From NCBI GenBank assembly GCA_020284085.1, contig JACEVL010000432.1, positions 202,001-266,000 on the forward strand: a DNA stretch of 64,000 nucleotides. Reading direction: 5' to 3'. Each line of letters begins with the position of its first letter. Position 1 is the first letter of the stretch. The notes beneath the pieces were generated by a model that saw only the letters and a program-made list of their open reading frames with translations, had not been told where the DNA came from and searched no databases. The position numbers were made by a program, and so were the translations under genes. The DNA is from Aporrectodea caliginosa. Taxonomy: Eukaryota; Annelida; Clitellata; Crassiclitellata; Lumbricidae. Shown piece by piece: positions 34,700 to 64,000 of this stretch.

Positions 34700-34989
34700 A
34701 AATACAATACAATACAATGCACTCAAAGATTCAATGCCGTTGCCTTCACGGGCACTTTAGCACAATGCACCGGAAACGAGGACCACTAACTCCAGATTGA
34801 TGGAACACACTAGGATAGTTTCTGAGAGTCTGAGGGATTATTCCAACCTCGGATAAAAAATTTAATAATAATAATAATAATAATTATAATAATTACATTA
34901 ATAATAATAATAATAATACATTAATAATAATAATTGCTTTTATAATTTTATAAGTCCCTGGGGGAATGAAGTACCTCAGGGCAAAAAAA

Positions 34990-34990
<1 letters not shown>
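34700..34990 (+). repeat. AAT-associated retroposon copy
   Basis: The block gcactcaaagattcaatgcc through ctgagggattattcc resembles 61755-61910. The piece gtccctgggggaatgaagta near 34953 matches the complement at 62215-62280. Both copies sit against aat repeats. The family is not recognised. Confidence 0.5.
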
Positions 34991-35062
<72 letters not shown>

Positions 35063-35095
35063 CCATAATAATTAATAATAATCTTCTCCAGCAAA

Positions 35096-35141
<46 letters not shown>

Positions 35142-35245
35142 GTAATAATAATAATGATAATAATAATAATAATTATACTAATAATAATAATCATAAGAAT
35201 AATAATAATAATAATAATAATAATAACTATAATAAACAAGAACGA
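34861..35245. repeat. AAT microsatellite cluster
   Basis: Several long aat runs are separated by short unique pieces in the first intron of gene B. Confidence 0.95.
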
Positions 35246-35299
35246 AAGGAGGAATAATAACTATAATAATTAAAGTTGCAGTACTGATAATTGTTGTAG

Positions 35300-35410
35300 T
35301 GGTTTCACGGCGGCAGCAGTAGCAGTAGTTGTAGTAGTAGTAGTAGTAGGAGTAGCAGTAGCAGTTACTGTAGTAGTAGAAGAAGTAGTAGCAGTAGCAG
35401 TAACAGTAGA
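35300..35410. repeat. AGT/GCA microsatellite beside exon 1 of gene B
   Basis: Imperfect gtagtag, gcagtag units directly adjoin the first splice donor of gene B, matching 19810-19945 in gene A. Confidence 0.85.
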
Positions 35411-36261
35411 AATTTATTCACTCACGTCTTACTCGGTCTGATAAGTACTGTAGCATACGCTGGACTGCATTCTTCCTCAGCAGAAAGTCTTCATAGGTGC
35501 CGTTGCTCTTTGCGTGTACGTAAGAGAAGATTTCTCGTTTCTTCTCTTTGAGATCCTTTTTCAGGAACCGAACTCGAATTGGGTATTCGTCATTTGTCGT
35601 GCTTATGATAGCGACCCTTTCCCATTTGAATTGCTTCATCAGCTCATGGACGACCATACCAAACGAAAATGCCACAGACTTTGCCGTAGCATAGGTCGGA
35701 AATGATTCTCTGTCGAGCATGAACTGGAATGGCTTGCAAGCAATGGAGAGGAAAAATGTGTTGGTAGCAGAAACGAGCGTTGCCATAACCTCACAACATT
35801 GATTACTCCTTTCCCCAATTATTATGTGAGGTTTGAACTTGTCAGTCGTATTGAAAAAGTCGGACACAATTTTTGAAGGATTGTCTTCGGAATCTGTAAT
35901 TGTCCAATTAACATCGACATTAAGGACATTTGTAATTTGCTTAACTGGTTTCAGCATAGCGGGTCCAATCAAGTTGCCAAAGCGTTCCTTTTTCATGGAA
36001 AACATAGCTTTTATCGTCTCGCGGGCTGGTATTGCGGTTTGGATTGACAAAACCACAAGCATCAACCGAATCACGGCAAACAAAGTCGTCATACCTGCAT
36101 ATTATGTTCTCAATTTCAGATTAAACATGGTCTCCATCCGACAGAAACTGGTAAGCAATTTCTAAAACCGTTAACAGCCACAAATTTTAAATAAAAGAAA
36201 AGTAGACGGTTTGGAGCGCAGATCCACAACACCAAAGACTAAATATAAAGATGTACGTCCT

Positions 36262-36287
36262 AATGCGTCATATGTTACGTCATCAAC
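36262..36287 (-). promoter_or_regulatory. Paired CRE-like sites upstream of gene B
   Basis: The minus strand reads gatgacgtaa, then tatgacgca, about 180 bp before the ATG. The first half is identical to the gene A copy and the second core has lost one base. Confidence 0.35.
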
Positions 36288-36479
36288 CGCTTCTAAGGCA
36301 AGCCAGCGCCTTCGGTAATAGATAGCTCTGAGCATTGCCGTCATTATCTAGATTCTAGAAGGCAATGCTCTGAGGCAAGTCCTGGAGTCTAAATATAGAT
36401 ATCCATGGAGTCATCACGTTGGGAGTCAAATCTAACCTATTTTTAAAACTTTTTTTAGCGCTATTACACAATGGCTGTA

Positions 36480-37160
36480 CAATACAATATAATATAATAC
36501 AACTACATGTAGATAGTTATAGCGCGCTTCAGCAAAACAAGTCTTGAACGAGAGCACGTTTCGCTACATTCCTAGTCCTTTATAATTAGGCCTAATAATA
36601 GCCTAATAATATTCTTTATGTAAACAATCCGGTTGACAAACCGCAACCGATTAGGATGATTTATCAAATATAAATAACATTCATGATAAGTAACAAGTGA
36701 ACATACGATTTATAGAATGTATAAATAGTCTAATCCAGGGGTGGCCAACCTTTTTTGGCCTACGGGCCACTATGACTGTTGGTAAGCACGCGGCGGGCCG
36801 CAAATATTTGTCCTTCGAAAGAAATATGAATGTATAAATAGTCTAATCCGATATGAGTATTTGTAAAACAAACAACTTGTGAACATACAATTTGTAGAAT
36901 GTATAAAAAGTCTAATCCAATAGAGAAAACAATCCTTTAAACTTTCATGTTAGCCAAAATGCGGTTTGCAATTTGATTTACAATATAGAATATTCTATTC
37001 TATTCTAGTCATAGTACAATGAGAACAGGTGAGGTTTTAATTTTTTATTTAAATTAAATTAACAGTGCTAATAATAAACGATGGCACCACAAAACGGAAA
37101 CCGAATCCGATCACTTCCAGACTTCCTAAAAAGTTCTACGAAAAAATAGAAAGACAGCAT
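36480..37160. repeat. LINE tails, direct repeats and one hAT-like terminus
   Basis: Tail-like pieces with tatagcgcgcttcagc (36515-36535) and gtcatagtacaatgagaac (37007) resemble LINE 3' ends seen on the minus strand. A unit containing gaatgtataaatagtctaat occurs three times at 36715, 36828 and 36897. A 75-bp piece starting caggggtggccaacc at 36737 looks like one end of a hAT element without its partner. Confidence 0.45.
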
Positions 37161-38041
37161 CATCTCCGATGATTGATTAGTCATTTTTCTTTCTTCAAGA
37201 AAAGTCTCAGAACTAACAATAAATCGGGGTTTTAAAAACGTCTGAACGGCCCTTCACTCTTGGCATGGAGACTGACTAAACTGCGCCTCATATTCGCATT
37301 TTGTTGGGGCCTTTGCGAGCTTAAAATTCTCGTAATATTAATAAAAGTTGAGTAGGCCTACGACATCAGTTTGATAGTGAAACACGCACCCATGCATTTT
37401 CTACAGCTGAATCGAGCTAAATGTGAAGCAAACGTTTCATGTAATGATGAAGCAAACAAGAATCAGGCCTTCGCCGAGTTTGAAAATTTGATGTCGATGA
37501 TTTGACATTGCTGGGAGCACCATTGATTCAATAGTCTAGAGCTGTTGCTACATATGAATCATAACGAAGCCACAGTGAGAGGTTGCCGTTACCTTTTATG
37601 AGCCATTGATAGGATATGTTAGAACTGCCTGTAGCCTACCTTCGCCCAATGTTGTATTTGAAAACTGACATAATATTCCGACAAAACAAACAGAAACGAT
37701 TCCATGAAGAACTGAAGAACACTGGCTGAGACCGACATCAATGGAAGATGTTTTAAACCGGCGTTGTATTTATCATGTTTTAAATTTTGTGACAATCAAT
37801 GCACATAACATTTGTAACAATATGCACTAGTTGATAGCGTTAAGGATTCGTTGATCTGTTCAGGCCAATAATTGAATTGCTGTGGAGACAAAATCGTTGT
37901 GTAAACTGCATCGGTTGCGCTAAGAACTCATTAGCAACATGTTTTTACGAACGCTGTTTTCAGTGACCCACACCATTAAACGATGGAGTCAGCCATGGCC
38001 AACCTCTACCGAAAGAACCCTTAACGACTTTAGGTTTAGTT
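37161..38041. other. Intergenic sequence between genes C and B
   Basis: No coding or repeat structure recognised. It would contain the 3' UTR of gene C and the distal promoter of gene B. Confidence 0.4.
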
Positions 38042-63437
<25,396 letters not shown>

Positions 63438-63499
63438 CTACACAACAGTAATTTTCGTCATCACGATCACAATTGCCGTCTTCGTACTACCTTACTTCC

Positions 63500-63790
63500 C
63501 CTTATCATCATAATCATCATCGTCATCATCAGCAAGATCCTCACCACATCATTTTTATTATCATCGTCGTCATTATCATCATCGTTATCATTAGAATCGT
63601 CACCACAAAAACTTTCATCATCGTCATCATCTTCATCGTAGTCATAACAATCGTCATCAATACCACAAGCACTGTCATCATCATCATCATTAGCACCATA
63701 ATCATCATCATCATAGTCACCGCCACCAACTTCCCCTCTACTACCACCACCAACCACCACCACCACCACCACCACCACCACCACCACCAC
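63500..63790. repeat. ATC/CAC microsatellite
   Basis: Imperfect atc and gtc triplets grade into pure cac units, upstream (in gene sense) of the first visible gene C exon. Confidence 0.9.
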
Positions 63791-64000
63791 TGTTACCGTA
63801 ATCGGAATCGGAATACTTATCCCACCTAAGTTGCTTCGTTTTAATCTATCAGCCACTGGATCAATATGAAATCGTTTTCAAAGTCTCTGCCTTCCCCAGC
63901 GTTTCATTGATGCAGACTTAAGACACTAGTAGTAGGCCTAGTTTCAGTTTAACGACACTGTGTGATAACAAAGATCATTAGCGTCGCCCTCCTCCTTTTA
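63791..64000. other. Window end, intron of gene C
   Basis: No exon seen in the last 200 bp. The ectodomain N-terminus and signal peptide of gene C must lie beyond the window. Confidence 0.5.

Larger units (their letters stand above)
25360..36092 (-). pseudogene. Receptor guanylate cyclase-like gene B, incomplete
   Basis: Exons on the minus strand: 35426-36092, 34196-34325, 33107-33270, 30984-31193, 30226-30310, 28711-28796, 27810-27895, 27219-27299, 26792-26968, 25657-25807 and 25360-25524. It has a signal peptide (MTTLFAVIRLMLVVLSIQT), the ligand-binding fold (HIIIGERSNQCCEVMATL), a membrane segment (LIIICCSLAGAVVFILLIG) and kinase-homology exons ([39 protein letters not shown]). The partner of gene A exon 15773-15932 is not found. 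Without it exon 33107 ends in phase 0 but 30984-31193 starts in phase 1, so the frame breaks. C-lobe, dimerisation and cyclase exons are also absent before gene A begins. It is either a pseudogene or a receptor with missed exons. Introns align with gene A, showing segmental duplication. Confidence 0.75.

Overview
This window looks like nuclear DNA from an animal, most likely an invertebrate. It holds intron-rich genes with GT-AG (and one GC-AG) introns, natriuretic-peptide-type receptor guanylate cyclase exons, many LINE fragments, tRNA-derived SINEs, hAT, Tc1/mariner and Merlin DNA transposons, two Ty3/gypsy LTR retrotransposons and long trinucleotide and tetranucleotide microsatellites. I cannot name the species. 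Nothing bacterial or viral in gene organisation was seen.

The host content is a head-to-tail tandem array of three receptor guanylate cyclase-like genes, all on the minus strand. Gene C (38042 to beyond 63437; its 5' end is off the window) runs from the C-terminal ligand-binding domain through a membrane segment, a kinase-homology domain and a dimerisation helix to the end of a cyclase domain. That cyclase domain has lost several catalytic residues. Gene B (36092 down to 25360) has a signal peptide, ectodomain, membrane segment and most of the kinase-homology domain. It lacks one ectodomain exon, which breaks phase, and everything from the kinase C-lobe onward. Gene A (20855 down to 5819) is in frame from signal peptide into the kinase-homology domain, where an LTR retrotransposon interrupts the exon. 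Exon lengths and splice phases match between the copies, and A and B also align across introns, so the array arose by segmental duplication. Each receptor would sit in the plasma membrane, bind a ligand outside and signal through the kinase-homology and cyclase modules inside.

Layout: 1-5818 is a non-autonomous gypsy-type element with a single open gag-protease-integrase-tail frame. 5819-20855 is gene A, whose introns hold a 1001-bp hAT element, a DD37D mariner (maT-like) and LINE remnants. 20856-25359 is intergenic and holds a Merlin transposon nested in a LINE. 25360-36092 is gene B. 36093-38041 is intergenic repeat debris. 38042-63437 is gene C, whose large intron between 52225 and 62428 carries an almost complete 8.5-kb gypsy element (53134-61674) with an intact protease-RT-RNase H-integrase frame. 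The right edge is microsatellite and intron.

The most interesting points are the degenerate cyclase domain of gene C; the in-frame loss of the pol core in the first retroelement; and a 1.29-kb passenger insert in the second retroelement that lies between 45-bp direct repeats, looks older than the LTRs and supplies a new ATG at the junction. All exon calls are by eye from splice signals, phase continuity and family motifs; no search or transcript data were available.
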